From Streptomyces sp. Go-475 (lineage in GTDB: Bacteria; Actinomycetota; Actinomycetes; Streptomycetales; Streptomycetaceae): a stretch of 64,000 nt of DNA. The notes below the pieces were generated by a model. The model saw only the letters and a list, made by a program, of their open reading frames with translations, had not been told where the DNA came from and searched no databases. How positions within the stretch are numbered: the stretch's first letter is position 1; each line of letters opens with the position of its first letter. Below, one piece after another: positions 40,654 through 49,812 of this stretch. Made by a program: the position numbers and the translations under genes. Where the stretch lies: assembly GCF_003330845.1 (NCBI RefSeq), contig NZ_CP026121.1:7793501-7857500 (forward strand), given 5' to 3'.

Positions 40654-41648
40654 ACCGGCTCGGCCGCGGCGGCGTCCAGGTCAGCGCCCTGTCCTTCGGC
40701 GCCGCCGCGATCGGCAACCTGTACACCGAGGTCGGCGAGGAACAGGCCCGAGACGCGGTGGAGGCCGCCTGGCAGCGGGGCATCCGCTACTTCGACACCG
40801 CCCCGCACTACGGCCTCGGCCTGTCCGAACGCCGCCTCGGCGCCGCCCTGCGCGGCCACCCCCGCGACCGGTACACGATCTCCACCAAGGTCGGCCGCCG
40901 CCTGGAGCCCACCGACGGCACCGGCGACGACCTGGCCAACGGCTTCTCCGTGCCCGCCACCCACCGCCGCGTGTGGGACTTCAGCGCCGACGGCATCCGC
41001 CGCACCCTGGAGTCCAGCCTGGAACGCCTCGGCCTCGACCGGGTGGACGTCGTCTACCTCCACGACCCCGACGAGCACGCCGAAGCGGCCTTCCGGGAGG
41101 GCTACCCGGCCCTGGAGAAGCTCCGCTCCGAGGGCGTGGTCGGCGCGATCGGCGCCGGCATGAACCAGTCGGAGATGCTCACCCGCTTCGTCCGCGACAC
41201 CGACGTCGACGTGGTGCTGTGCGCCGGCCGCTACACGCTGCTCGACCAGAGCGCCCTCACCGACCTGCTGCCCGCGGCCCACGAACGCGGCACGTCCGTC
41301 GTCATCGGCGGCGCCTTCAACTCCGGCCTGCTGGCCAACCCCGAGCCGGGCGCCCGCTACAACTACAGCATCGCCCCCTCCGAGCTGGTCCAGCGGGCCC
41401 TGCGGCTGAAGTCCGTCGCCGACCGCCACGGCACCACGCTGCGCGCCGCCGCCCTGGCCTTCTGCGCCGCCCACCCGGCCGTCGCGAGCGTCCTCGTCGG
41501 AGCGCGCTCCGCGCACGAGGTCCGCGACTGCGCCCACCAGTTCGCCGCCCGGGTGCCGGACGCCTTCTGGCAGGACCTGCGCGCCAAGGGCCTGCTGCCC
41601 GCCGACGCCCCCGTCCCCGCCGAGACCTCCGCGAAGGAACTCTCATGA
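40650..41648 (+). CDS. Aldo/keto reductase, probable L-fucose 1-dehydrogenase (D-threo-aldose 1-dehydrogenase)
   Basis: 332 residues, AKR barrel. The tetrad is visible as Asp and Tyr in YFDTAPHYGLGLSERRLG, Lys in ISTKVGRRL, and His in VVYLHDPDEHAE. The segment GAAAIGNLYTEVGEEQA and the VGARSAHEV C-terminal cofactor site match the L-fucose/D-threo-aldose dehydrogenase subgroup, which oxidises fucose to the lactone with NAD(P)+. GTG start overlapping the SDR stop. Confidence 0.88.
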   Translation: MNRLGRGGVQVSALSFGAAAIGNLYTEVGEEQARDAVEAAWQRGIRYFDTAPHYGLGLSERRLGAALRGHPRDRYTISTKVGRRLEPTDGTGDDLANGFSVPATHRRVWDFSADGIRRTLESSLERLGLDRVDVVYLHDPDEHAEAAFREGYPALEKLRSEGVVGAIGAGMNQSEMLTRFVRDTDVDVVLCAGRYTLLDQSALTDLLPAAHERGTSVVIGGAFNSGLLANPEPGARYNYSIAPSELVQRALRLKSVADRHGTTLRAAALAFCAAHPAVASVLVGARSAHEVRDCAHQFAARVPDAFWQDLRAKGLLPADAPVPAETSAKELS

Positions 41649-42001
41649 GAGTCGCCCTGCACACCAAGGTCCGGGCCGACCGCGTCGCCGCGTACGAGGC
41701 CGCCCACCGGGAGGTTCCCGAGGAGCTCACCGACGCCATCCGCGCCGCCGGCGCCACCTCCTGGACCATCTGGCGATGGGGGTCCCCCCTGCTCGAGCGA
41801 AGCCGAGAGCTTGGGGGAGGGACCGATCTGTTCCACGTCCTGGAGTGCGAGGACTACGCCCGCCTCCTCGCCGAGCTGGAGAAACCGCCGGTCAACGTCG
41901 CCTGGCAGGCCCGCATGGCCGAACTGCTCGACGTCGTGCACGACTACTCCGGCGAGGGCGCGGACGCCGGCCTGCCCGTCGTGTGGGAGCTGCCGTCATG
42001 A
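41645..42001 (+). CDS. L-fucose/L-rhamnose mutarotase, with a translated palindromic repeat insert
   Basis: 118 residues, longer than the usual 100-110 of the RhaM/FucU-like dimeric barrel family. It interconverts sugar anomers. The N-terminal VALHTKVRADRVAAYEAAHREVPEEL and the core TDLFHVLECEDYARLL and VNVAWQARMAELLDVVHDY are conserved. Between WTIWR and TDLF about 15 residues (WGSPLLERSRELGGG) are inserted; they are encoded by a Streptomyces palindromic repeat that keeps the frame. The insert sits in a loop next to the sugar site, so activity may be altered. ATGA overlaps on both sides. Confidence 0.85.
   Translation: MRVALHTKVRADRVAAYEAAHREVPEELTDAIRAAGATSWTIWRWGSPLLERSRELGGGTDLFHVLECEDYARLLAELEKPPVNVAWQARMAELLDVVHDYSGEGADAGLPVVWELPS
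41776..41820. repeat. Streptomyces palindromic repeat inserted in a coding region
   Basis: The 45 bases from ATGGGGGTCCCCCCTG to GAGCTTGGGGGAGG are an imperfect hairpin (CCCCC..GGGGG outer arms, CTCG..CGAG inner arms around AGCGAAGC). I recognise it as a copy of a palindromic repeat common between genes in Streptomyces. Here it lies inside the mutarotase gene. Confidence 0.75.
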
Positions 42002-42831
42002 CCGTCGTCGACGCCCACCACCACGTGTGGGACCTGTCCGTCCGGGACCAGGACTGGATCAGCGGGCCCGAACTCGCGCCGCTGCGGCGCGACTTCACCC
42101 TCAAGGACCTCGAACCCGAGGCGAGAGCCGCCGGAGTGGGCCGCACGGTCCTCGTCCAGACGGTCACCGTGCCCGAGGAGACCCCCGAGTTCCTGGCCCT
42201 GGCCGACGAGCACGACCTCGTCGCGGGCGTCGTCGGCTGGACCGACCTCACCCGCCCCGACGTGGCCGACGAACTCGCCCGGCTGCGGGAACTGCCCGGC
42301 GGGCGGTACCTGAAGGGCATCCGCCACCAGGTCCAGGGCGAACCCGACCCCGAGTGGCTGCTGCGCCCGGACGTACGCCGGGGACTGGCCGCGGTCGCGG
42401 ACGCCGGGCTCGTCTACGACTTCGTGGTCCTGCCCCGCCACCTGCCCGCCTGCGTCAGGGTGGCCCAGGAACTGCCCGGCCTCACCTTCGTCCTCGACCA
42501 CCTCGGCAAACCGCCCATCGCCTCCGGCGCCCTCGAACCCTGGGCGTCCGGCCTGCGCGCCCTGGCCGCCCTGCCCAACACGGTCGGCAAGCTCTCCGGC
42601 CTGGCCACCGAGGCCGACCACGCCTCCTGGACCGTCGCGGACCTGCGCCCGTACGCCGACGTGGCGCTGGAGGCGTTCGGGCCGGACCGGCTGATGTACG
42701 GCTCGGACTGGCCGGTGTGCACCCTGGCGGGTACCTACGGCGGCATCCTCGACGCCGCGCGCCGGCTGACCGCGCCGCCCGACCACGCGCAGATCTTCGA
42801 GACCACCGCCGCCCGGGTCTACGGCCTGTGA
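41998..42831 (+). CDS. Amidohydrolase, probable L-fuconolactonase
   Basis: 277 residues, COG3618-type metal-dependent hydrolase. Metal ligands: VDAHHHVWD at the N-terminus, His in FVLDHLGKPP, and Asp in MYGSDWPVC. This family includes lactonases that open sugar lactones; in the operon it would hydrolyse L-fuconolactone to L-fuconate between the dehydrogenase and dehydratase steps. Last gene of the operon; its end overlaps the convergent lipase-maturation-factor gene by 13 bases. Confidence 0.9.
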   Translation: MTVVDAHHHVWDLSVRDQDWISGPELAPLRRDFTLKDLEPEARAAGVGRTVLVQTVTVPEETPEFLALADEHDLVAGVVGWTDLTRPDVADELARLRELPGGRYLKGIRHQVQGEPDPEWLLRPDVRRGLAAVADAGLVYDFVVLPRHLPACVRVAQELPGLTFVLDHLGKPPIASGALEPWASGLRALAALPNTVGKLSGLATEADHASWTVADLRPYADVALEAFGPDRLMYGSDWPVCTLAGTYGGILDAARRLTAPPDHAQIFETTAARVYGL

Positions 42832-44240
42832 ACCGGCTCCGCCAGCCTGGTCGGCGGCAGGTACTCCCGCACGTACGTCCGCTCCCAGCACGCGCCCGTC
42901 TCCCGCAGCTCCCGCCAGGACGTGTAGCGGTAGCGGAACAGGCGGGCGCGCACGTACCGCGGCGGCTCGTCCGGCGAGAACGGTGAGCGCCGCAGCAGCT
43001 TCAGCGTGTCCCGGTCGTTCTCCAACAACCGCTCCACCAGCGCGCCGAACCAGGACCCGGCGTACGCGGGGGAGAGGGCCGCGAACCACATCATCCAGTC
43101 GAGCCGCAGGTGGTAGGGCGCGAACTGGCGCGGCCAGCGCCGGGGATCCCCCGGCTTGCCCTTGAACTCGTACTCCCGCCAGTCCGAGTCCTCCCGCGGC
43201 ACGTCGTCCGACGTGCCCTCGACCACCACCTCGTACCGCACCCGGCTCACGCTGCCGAACGCCCCGTAGGTGTTGACCAGGTGCAGCGGGTCGAACGAGC
43301 GGTTCATCACCTGGCGGCGGGAGAGCATGTTGCGCACCGGCTGGTAGCTCAGGCCCACCAGCAGCGCGGCCACCGCGAGCACCACGACGACGTACCAGAG
43401 CGGGGCGTCCGGCACGTCCGGCGCGTCGGTGGGGAACCGCACAGCCGACAGCGCCAGCACGATCGTGATCCAGTTCAGCCAGGAGAAGTTGCCCGACAGC
43501 ACCAGCCACAGCTGGGTGACGATCATCAGCGACGCGGCGGCCGTCGCCACCGGCTGCGGGGCGAACAGCGCGAACGGCACCACGAGCTGGGTGAAGTGGT
43601 TCGCGGCCACCTCGACGCGGTGCAGCGGCCCGGGCAGATGGTGGAAGAACCAGCTCAGCGGGCCCGGCATCGGCTGGGTCTCGTGGTGGTGGTCCAGGCA
43701 CGTCAGCTTCCGCCAGCACTCGTCGCCGCGCATCTTGATCAGCCCCGCGCCGAACTCCACCCGGAACAGGATCCAGCGCAGCAGGAACAGCACCACGAGC
43801 GGCGGCGCCACCTCGTCGTTGCCGAGGAACACGGCGAGGAAGCCGACCTCCAGCAGCAGCGACTCCCAGCCGAACGAGTACCAGGTCTGCCCGACGTTGA
43901 CGATCGACAGGTACAGCACCCACGGCACCAGCCACAGCAGCATGCCGCCCCACAGCGGCAGCAGTGAGTCCAGCCCGGCCAGCAGCGCCGCCGACACCGC
44001 GCAGCCCGTCCAGGCGCAGAGCGCGAAGAGGCGGTCCGAGTAGTGCAGCTGGAACAGGCTCGGCGCCCGTGTGAACGGCACCCGCTCGACGAACCGGGGC
44101 ACCGGCAGCATGCCGCGCCGCCCGATCAGCGCGCGGAACTGGAGCGCCGCCGTCAGGAACGCCACCAGGTACACGGCGGCCAGCGCCCGCTGGAAGACCA
44201 GCCGGGTCAGCCAGTAGTCGGACGCGGTGAACCAGTCCAC
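42819..44240 (-). CDS. Lipase maturation factor family membrane protein
   Basis: 473 residues. Several TM helices lie in residues 1-300. The C-terminal domain carries family blocks WREYEFKGKPGDPRRWPRQFAPYHLRLDWMMWFAAL and RYRYTSWRELRETGACWERTYVREYLPP. FHHLPGPLHRVEVAANHFTQLVVPFALF is also conserved. In animals LMF1 helps fold lipases in the ER; the bacterial role is not established. The start ATG 44240 gives MDWFTASDYWLTRLVFQRALA, the standard N-terminus. Confidence 0.92.
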   Translation of the reverse strand: MDWFTASDYWLTRLVFQRALAAVYLVAFLTAALQFRALIGRRGMLPVPRFVERVPFTRAPSLFQLHYSDRLFALCAWTGCAVSAALLAGLDSLLPLWGGMLLWLVPWVLYLSIVNVGQTWYSFGWESLLLEVGFLAVFLGNDEVAPPLVVLFLLRWILFRVEFGAGLIKMRGDECWRKLTCLDHHHETQPMPGPLSWFFHHLPGPLHRVEVAANHFTQLVVPFALFAPQPVATAAASLMIVTQLWLVLSGNFSWLNWITIVLALSAVRFPTDAPDVPDAPLWYVVVVLAVAALLVGLSYQPVRNMLSRRQVMNRSFDPLHLVNTYGAFGSVSRVRYEVVVEGTSDDVPREDSDWREYEFKGKPGDPRRWPRQFAPYHLRLDWMMWFAALSPAYAGSWFGALVERLLENDRDTLKLLRRSPFSPDEPPRYVRARLFRYRYTSWRELRETGACWERTYVREYLPPTRLAEPVHRP

Positions 44241-44344
44241 GGCCGTGCGCTCCTTCCCGTGCGGCGCCCGACCCCGGGGTCACGCTCCGTGTGCCACCGC
44301 TCCGGTTGCGTGACCCGAGTGAGCGAAGCAAACAATAGTGACGG

Positions 44345-44362
44345 ATTGCCTGAATTGCCTGA
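44345..44362. repeat. Two perfect tandem 9-bp repeats (ATTGCCTGA)
   Basis: They sit in the 150-base divergent region between the lipase maturation factor and DUF6777 genes, 29 bases before the latter. They could be a double binding site. Confidence 0.5.
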
Positions 44363-44390
44363 GTGGTGACGAGGTGGGCGGGAGGACGAG

Positions 44391-45536
44391 GTGCGGACAC
44401 CGACGGGGGCTGTCGTCACATCCTGCGCGCTCACGGCGGCGCTCCTCCTCGCGGGCTGCGGCGACGGTGACCGCGACGACGACGCGCGCACCGGCGGAGC
44501 GCTCGTCCTCCTGCCGGCCACCGCCCGGGGGCCGGACCCCTTCACCGACTCCACTGCCACCACGACGGCTACCCCGCCTCCCGCCCCGCGAACGCCGCGG
44601 GCGGCGGACGGAGCCGTCCGGGTCCTCGCCGCCCTGAGCGGACTGCGCACCCTCTCCGGCGCGACACCCGGCCTGTACGCCGGCACCGAGCGGACCGGCA
44701 GTTGCGACATCGGCCGGCAGATCGGCCACCTCACCCGCGACCGGGCCAGGGCCCGAGCCTTCGCCCGGATCGCGGGCGTCTCCCCGGCGGGCCTCGGCGA
44801 CTACGTGCGCGCCCTGACGCCGGTCGTCCTGCGCGCCGACACCCGCGTCACCGGCCACGGCTACCGCGCCGGACGGGCCGGCGGCTACCAGTCCGTCCTC
44901 CAGGCGGGCACCGCGGTCCTGGTCGACGACCGGGGCGTCCCGCGCGTCCGCTGCGCCTGTGGCAACCCGCTGCTCCCGCCGGCGGCGATGCGCGGCACAC
45001 CGGTCACCCGGGGCACCCCCTGGCCCGGCTACCGTCCCGGCGCGGTGGTCGTCGTGACGCCCGCGCCGCAGGCGGTCACCGGCTTCACGATCGTCGACGT
45101 CGCCGCCCGCGCCTGGATCGAACGGCGCACCGGGCACGACGTGCGGCACGACCGGGCCCTGCCCCCGCCGGTGTGGGCGACGGGAACCCCCGAGGCGTCC
45201 GCGCCCGCGTCCGTCGTCCCGGGCGGGCGGCCGGACGCCCTGCCGCGTGCGCCGGACGCGTCGCCGGGAACGGGCCTGATCGGCGACTCGGCCCCGCTCC
45301 CGGCGAACCCGGCCGACCCGGCCGGGGACGACCCGCCCCCGGACGCACCGGCTCCGGAAGACCCCGGCGACCCGGCACCCGAGGACCCCGGCGATCCCGC
45401 TCCCGAGGACCCCGGCGAGGTCGGCCCGGACGCCGTGCCGGACAGCCCCGACCTGCCCGACGGCGGCGGACTGATTCCCGATGAACCGGCCACCGACAGC
45501 ATCTTCGGCAGCCCCACGGACGTCTTCAGTAACTGA
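44391..45536 (+). CDS. DUF6777-like lipoprotein
   Basis: 381 residues from a GTG with GGAGG. Lipobox LAGC at about residue 23. A Pro/Thr linker leads to a domain at about 80-250 with TPGLYAGTERTGSCDIGRQIGHLTRD and the Cys pair VRCACGNPLLPP, then a 120-residue Pro/Asp/Glu tail with EDPGDPAP repeats. The conserved domain resembles the actinobacterial DUF6777 group, whose function is unknown. It lies upstream of a PP2C phosphatase on the same strand, 77 bases apart. Confidence 0.8.
   Translation: MRTPTGAVVTSCALTAALLLAGCGDGDRDDDARTGGALVLLPATARGPDPFTDSTATTTATPPPAPRTPRAADGAVRVLAALSGLRTLSGATPGLYAGTERTGSCDIGRQIGHLTRDRARARAFARIAGVSPAGLGDYVRALTPVVLRADTRVTGHGYRAGRAGGYQSVLQAGTAVLVDDRGVPRVRCACGNPLLPPAAMRGTPVTRGTPWPGYRPGAVVVVTPAPQAVTGFTIVDVAARAWIERRTGHDVRHDRALPPPVWATGTPEASAPASVVPGGRPDALPRAPDASPGTGLIGDSAPLPANPADPAGDDPPPDAPAPEDPGDPAPEDPGDPAPEDPGEVGPDAVPDSPDLPDGGGLIPDEPATDSIFGSPTDVFSN
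45354..45419 (+). repeat. Tandem 24-bp repeats in the lipoprotein tail
   Basis: Two full and one partial unit encode P-E-D-P-G-D-P-A. In-frame, likely variable in copy number. Confidence 0.8.
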
Positions 45537-45613
45537 GGGCCGTCCCGGACGGGTGGCTCGTACACTCGGCACATCCGGTCGAAGAATCGGACGAATCCTG
45601 GCAAGGTGGGCCC

Positions 45614-47701
45614 ATGGCTGATCGGGGAGCGAGCGCCCTGTCCCTCCCGGACGACTGGCCCGCCCACCCGGACCCGATCCTCGCGCTCAACCGGATGGGC
45701 AGCTTCGACTGGGATCTGGACACCGGCCTGATGCACATGGACGCGCAGGCCCACGAGGTCTTCGACGTGCGCCCCGACGAGTACGACGACCGCCCCGAGA
45801 CCCTCTCCCGGCGCGTCCCGCCCGGCGAGGCCCGGCGCCTGGACACCGCCGTCTCCCAGGCCCTGAAGGACGGCAGCGAGAACTACGGCGCCTACTTCCG
45901 CATCCGCCGCCGCGACGGCACCCTGCGCTGGACCCACACCCAGGGCTACATCCGGCGCGACGAGACCGGCCGGCCCCGCCGCATCATCGGCATCGTGCGG
46001 GACGCCACCGAGGAACTCGTGGAGAGCGACGCCCGCCGCGACCAGGCCGACCGGGACGAGGCCCGCCGCGAGCAGACCAACGTCGTCGAACTCACCACGG
46101 CCGCCCTCGCCCACGCCCGCACCGTCCAGGACGTCATCGACGTCCTCAAGGACACCCACGGCCTCACCCACCTGGGCGCCACCAGCCTCGTCATGGGCCT
46201 GGTCGAGGCCGGCCGCATCCGCCTGGTCGCCGAGGGACCCGCGGGCAGCTTCGTCCCCGGCACGGACGTCACCCGGATCGACGACCCCTACCCGATGAGC
46301 GAGGCCGTACGGACCCTCGGCCCGTGCTTCATCGAGTCGCCCGAGGAGTTCGCCGAGCGCTACCCGATCCTGTGGCCGCACATCACCGACCTGAACATCA
46401 CCTCGGCCGCCTACCTGCCGCTCATCGTCCAGGCCCGGCCGATCGGCGCGATGGGCCTGCTCTACAGCGACCGGCGCGGCTTCACCTCCGAGGAGCGCAA
46501 CATCCTCGTCGCCCTCGGCAGCAGCATCGCGCAGAGTCTGCAGCGGGCCATGTTCTACGAGCAGGAGATGGACCTGGCGCAGGGCCTCCAGCAGGCCATG
46601 CTGCCCCGGACCATCCCGAGCGTGCCCGGCGCCGACGTCGCCGTCCGCTACCGCGCCGCCACCATCGGCGGCTCCGTCGGCCGGGACATCGGCGGCGACT
46701 GGTACGACCTGATCCCGCTGCCCGGCGGCCGGGTCGGCGCCGTCATCGGCGACGTCCAGGGCCACGACACCCACGCGGCCGCCGTCATGGGCCAGTTGCG
46801 CATCGTGCTGCGCGCCTACGCCGCCGAGGGGCACACCCCGGCCACCGTCATGGCCCGCGCCTCCGTCTTCCTGCACGAACTCGACACCGACCGCTCCGCC
46901 ACCTGCCTCTACGCCGAGGCCGACCTGTCCACGGGCGTGCTCCAGGTGGTCCGGGCCGGCCACATCGACCCGCTCGTGCGGCGCCCCGACGGCTCCTGCC
47001 GCCGCGTCACCGTCCCGGGCGGCCTGCCGCTCGCCCTGTCCGCCGAGTTCGGCCGCCTCGACTACCCGGTGGGCACCCTGGAGCTCGACCCCGGCGACAC
47101 GCTGCTGCTGTGCACCGACGGCCTCGTCGAGCAGCCCGGCGCCGACCTCGACGACGGCATGCGCACCCTCACCGCGCTCGTCGACACCGGCCCCGACGAC
47201 GTACGGGACCTCGCCGACCGGCTCATCGACGTGGCCGCCGAGCGCGGCGGCGACGACGACGTGGCGCTGCTCCTGCTGCGCCGGCGCGGCCCGGACGGCC
47301 CGCAGTCCGGCCGCCGGCTCCAGCGGCACGTGGCCCCCGGCGACCCGGTGGCCCTGGCCGAGGCCCGGCACATGATCCGCACCGCGGTCGCCGCCTGGGG
47401 CGCCCGCGACCGCGCCGACGAGATCGAACTGGTCGCCGACGAACTGATCACCAACGCCCTGATGCACACCGAGGGCTCCGCGATCGTCACCCTGCGGGCC
47501 CTCACCGGCTCCGAGGTCCGGCTGCGCGTCGAGGTCGAGGACTCCTCCAGCGCCCTGCCGCGCCGCCGCGAGGCGGGTGACTCGGGCGTCTCCGGGCGGG
47601 GTCTGCTGCTGGTCGACCTGCTCACCGACGTGTGGGGCGTGGAGGCCCGGGGCGGCGGCAAGGCCGTGTGGTGCGAGTTCGTCGTACCGGACCCCGGCTG
47701 A
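45614..47701 (+). CDS. Multidomain SpoIIE-type PP2C phosphatase (PAS-GAF-PP2C-HATPase)
   Basis: 695 residues. PAS at about 25-130 (MGSFDWDLDTGLMHMD), GAF at about 155-315, PP2C/SpoIIE at about 335-560 (RDIGGDWYDLIPLPGGRVGAVIGDVQGHD, LLLCTDGLVEQPG), and an RsbW-like HATPase at about 580-690 (ELVADELITNALMH; GRGLLLVDLLTDVWG). Such proteins dephosphorylate anti-anti-sigma factors and also bind or phosphorylate them, controlling SigB-type sigma factors in response to signals sensed by PAS and GAF. No sigma or anti-anti-sigma gene is adjacent. Confidence 0.94.
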   Translation: MADRGASALSLPDDWPAHPDPILALNRMGSFDWDLDTGLMHMDAQAHEVFDVRPDEYDDRPETLSRRVPPGEARRLDTAVSQALKDGSENYGAYFRIRRRDGTLRWTHTQGYIRRDETGRPRRIIGIVRDATEELVESDARRDQADRDEARREQTNVVELTTAALAHARTVQDVIDVLKDTHGLTHLGATSLVMGLVEAGRIRLVAEGPAGSFVPGTDVTRIDDPYPMSEAVRTLGPCFIESPEEFAERYPILWPHITDLNITSAAYLPLIVQARPIGAMGLLYSDRRGFTSEERNILVALGSSIAQSLQRAMFYEQEMDLAQGLQQAMLPRTIPSVPGADVAVRYRAATIGGSVGRDIGGDWYDLIPLPGGRVGAVIGDVQGHDTHAAAVMGQLRIVLRAYAAEGHTPATVMARASVFLHELDTDRSATCLYAEADLSTGVLQVVRAGHIDPLVRRPDGSCRRVTVPGGLPLALSAEFGRLDYPVGTLELDPGDTLLLCTDGLVEQPGADLDDGMRTLTALVDTGPDDVRDLADRLIDVAAERGGDDDVALLLLRRRGPDGPQSGRRLQRHVAPGDPVALAEARHMIRTAVAAWGARDRADEIELVADELITNALMHTEGSAIVTLRALTGSEVRLRVEVEDSSSALPRRREAGDSGVSGRGLLLVDLLTDVWGVEARGGGKAVWCEFVVPDPG

Positions 47702-47723
47702 CCCCACGTGGCACTCTGGACCT

Positions 47724-48587
47724 ATGCCGGAACTCCCCGAGGTCGAGGCGCTCAAGGACTTCCTCACCGAGCACCTCGTCGGCCACGAGATCGTACGGGT
47801 CCTGCCCGTCGCGATCAGCGTCCTGAAGACGTACGACCCGCCCCTGTCCGCGCTGGAGGGCCGCGAGGTCACCGCCGTACGCCGGTACGGCAAGTTCCTC
47901 GACATCGGGACCGCGGACGGCCCGCACCTCGTGACGCATCTGGCCCGCGCCGGCTGGCTGCACTGGAAGGACCGCCTCCCCGACGGCCCGCCCCGCCCCG
48001 GCAAGGGCCCCCTCGCCCTGCGCGTGGCCCTGGAGACCGGCGCCGGCTTCGACCTGACGGAGGCCGGCACGCAGAAGCGGCTCGCCGTGTACGTCGTCGG
48101 GGACCCGCAGGAGGTGCCGGGCGTGTCCCGGCTCGGCCCGGACCCGCTCGCCGACGACTTCGACGAAGCCCGCCTCACGGAGCTGCTGTCCGGTGAGCGG
48201 CGGCAGCTCAAGGGCGCGTTGCGCGACCAGAGCCTGATCGCGGGCGTGGGCAACGCCTACAGCGACGAGATCCTGCACGCGGCGAGGATGTCGCCCTTCA
48301 AGCTGGCCGCGTCGCTGAGCGAGGAGGAGACCGGGCGGCTGTACACGGCCCTGCGCGACACGCTCACCGAGGCGGTCGAGCGCTCCCGGGGCGTGGCGGC
48401 CGGGCGGCTGAAGGCCGAGAAGAAGAGCGGCCTGCGCGTGCACGGCCGCACCGGCGAGCCCTGCCCGGTGTGCGGCGACACCATCCGCGAGGTGTCCTTC
48501 AGCGACTCCTCGCTCCAGTACTGCCCGACCTGCCAGACGGGCGGCAAGCCGCTGGCGGACCGCAGGATGTCCCGCCTGCTGAAGTGA
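47724..48587 (+). CDS. Fpg/Nei family DNA glycosylase
   Basis: 287 residues. N-terminal MPELPEVE gives the catalytic Pro and Glu after Met removal. The helix-two-turn-helix (LKGALRDQSLIAGVGNAYSDEIL) and the C-terminal zinc finger (CPVC, then CPTC 16 residues later) are complete; the finger's first knuckle is followed by DTIREVSFSDSSLQYC. It removes oxidised bases in base-excision repair. The branch (Fpg or Nei) is not certain. It begins 22 bases after the phosphatase gene. Confidence 0.93.
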   Translation: MPELPEVEALKDFLTEHLVGHEIVRVLPVAISVLKTYDPPLSALEGREVTAVRRYGKFLDIGTADGPHLVTHLARAGWLHWKDRLPDGPPRPGKGPLALRVALETGAGFDLTEAGTQKRLAVYVVGDPQEVPGVSRLGPDPLADDFDEARLTELLSGERRQLKGALRDQSLIAGVGNAYSDEILHAARMSPFKLAASLSEEETGRLYTALRDTLTEAVERSRGVAAGRLKAEKKSGLRVHGRTGEPCPVCGDTIREVSFSDSSLQYCPTCQTGGKPLADRRMSRLLK

Positions 48588-48605
48588 CCGGGCCGGCCCG
48601 GCCCG

Positions 48606-49787
48606 TCACCGCGACGGCGGCGTCCACTCGAACATCAGGATGGTCGCGTCGTCCCGCAGCCGGCTGGTGGGCGAGTCCAGGATGGAGTGGATGAGCCGCC
48701 GCAGCGTCTCGGGCGCCAGCTCGCCCGCCGCCGTCGCCCGGATGATGTAGTCGGCGAACTGTTCGAGGCCGAACTCGCCGCCGTCGCTGCCCCGGGCCTC
48801 GGTCACCCCGTCGGTGTACATCAGCACCCGGTCGCCCGGCTTCAGCGCCATCTCGTGCGTCTGCCGCTGCCGCCCCGCGAGCAGCGACGGCAGCCCCATC
48901 GGCGGATCCGGCTCGCGCCGCATGGCGTCCACGTGCAGCCGCTGGTCACGGATGAGCAGCGGCGGGGGATGCCCGCAGTTGCACCACCGCAGCATCCCGG
49001 AGGCCAGGTCCAGCTGGGCCAGGACGCCCGTGCAGAACTGGTCGGGGAGCCAGTGCGCCAGCGCGTCGTCCACGCACTCCACCAGCTCGGGCAGGTCGGC
49101 CCCGGTCCGCCGGGCGTTGCGGCAGGCGGCCAGTGACACGGCCGTGGTGAGCCCGGAGGCCAGGTCGTGCCCCATGGCGTCGAGGACCGCGGCGTGCAGG
49201 GTCGTCTCCGTCAGGGAGTGGTCGAAGGCGTCGCCGCCGATCTCGTAGGCCGGCTCCAGCACGGCCGTGGACACCACGTGCGCGGTGCCGATCGTGCGGG
49301 GCGGCAGGAAGGCCCGCAGCATCTCGGCGGGCAGCCGCATCGGTTCGGTGCGCGTGCGCCGGACGAAGGAGTCCTTGTACGCCCGCTTCGACGTGATCAT
49401 CATGGCGAGCAGGGTGGCGAGGGCCCTGCCGCGGCGCAGCACGGCCGGGGTCAGCGCCGGGGAGTGCACGGAGAGCACGCCGAGCCGTTCCGCGCCGTCC
49501 AGGAGCGGGAACCAGGCCGTCATGCCGCCCGACTCCGACTCCTCCACGCGCAGCGACTGGGTGCGGTAGGTCCAGCCGGCGAGCGAGTCGTCGACGGACA
49601 GGGGCGAGGCCACGTCGGTGAGCGGCACGAGCCGGCGCTGCTGGATGTCGGCCAGGTACACCACGGAGTGCTGGATCCCCACGGCCTTGGTGCAGCGGGC
49701 CACCGCCGTGGCCAGGTCCAGCGCCGAGCTCTCCGGATCGGCGAGGAACTCCTCCAGGCGACCGTCACCGGTCTCCGCCGTCGTCAC
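48606..49787 (-). CDS. GAF-PP2C phosphatase (RsbU/SpoIIE type)
   Basis: 393 residues. GAF-like domain at about 15-130 (VVYLADIQQRRLVPLTDVASPL). PP2C at about 165-390 with YEIGGDAFDHS, AVLDAMGHDLASG, CNCGHPPPLLI and MYTDGVTEARG holding the metal-binding Asp residues. No kinase domain is fused, unlike the 45614 protein. It probably regulates an anti-sigma/anti-anti-sigma switch. Convergent with the glycosylase gene. Confidence 0.93.
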   Translation of the reverse strand: MTTAETGDGRLEEFLADPESSALDLATAVARCTKAVGIQHSVVYLADIQQRRLVPLTDVASPLSVDDSLAGWTYRTQSLRVEESESGGMTAWFPLLDGAERLGVLSVHSPALTPAVLRRGRALATLLAMMITSKRAYKDSFVRRTRTEPMRLPAEMLRAFLPPRTIGTAHVVSTAVLEPAYEIGGDAFDHSLTETTLHAAVLDAMGHDLASGLTTAVSLAACRNARRTGADLPELVECVDDALAHWLPDQFCTGVLAQLDLASGMLRWCNCGHPPPLLIRDQRLHVDAMRREPDPPMGLPSLLAGRQRQTHEMALKPGDRVLMYTDGVTEARGSDGGEFGLEQFADYIIRATAAGELAPETLRRLIHSILDSPTSRLRDDATILMFEWTPPSR

Positions 49788-49812
49788 CTCGTCTCCCCTC
49801 GCCGCGCAGCCC

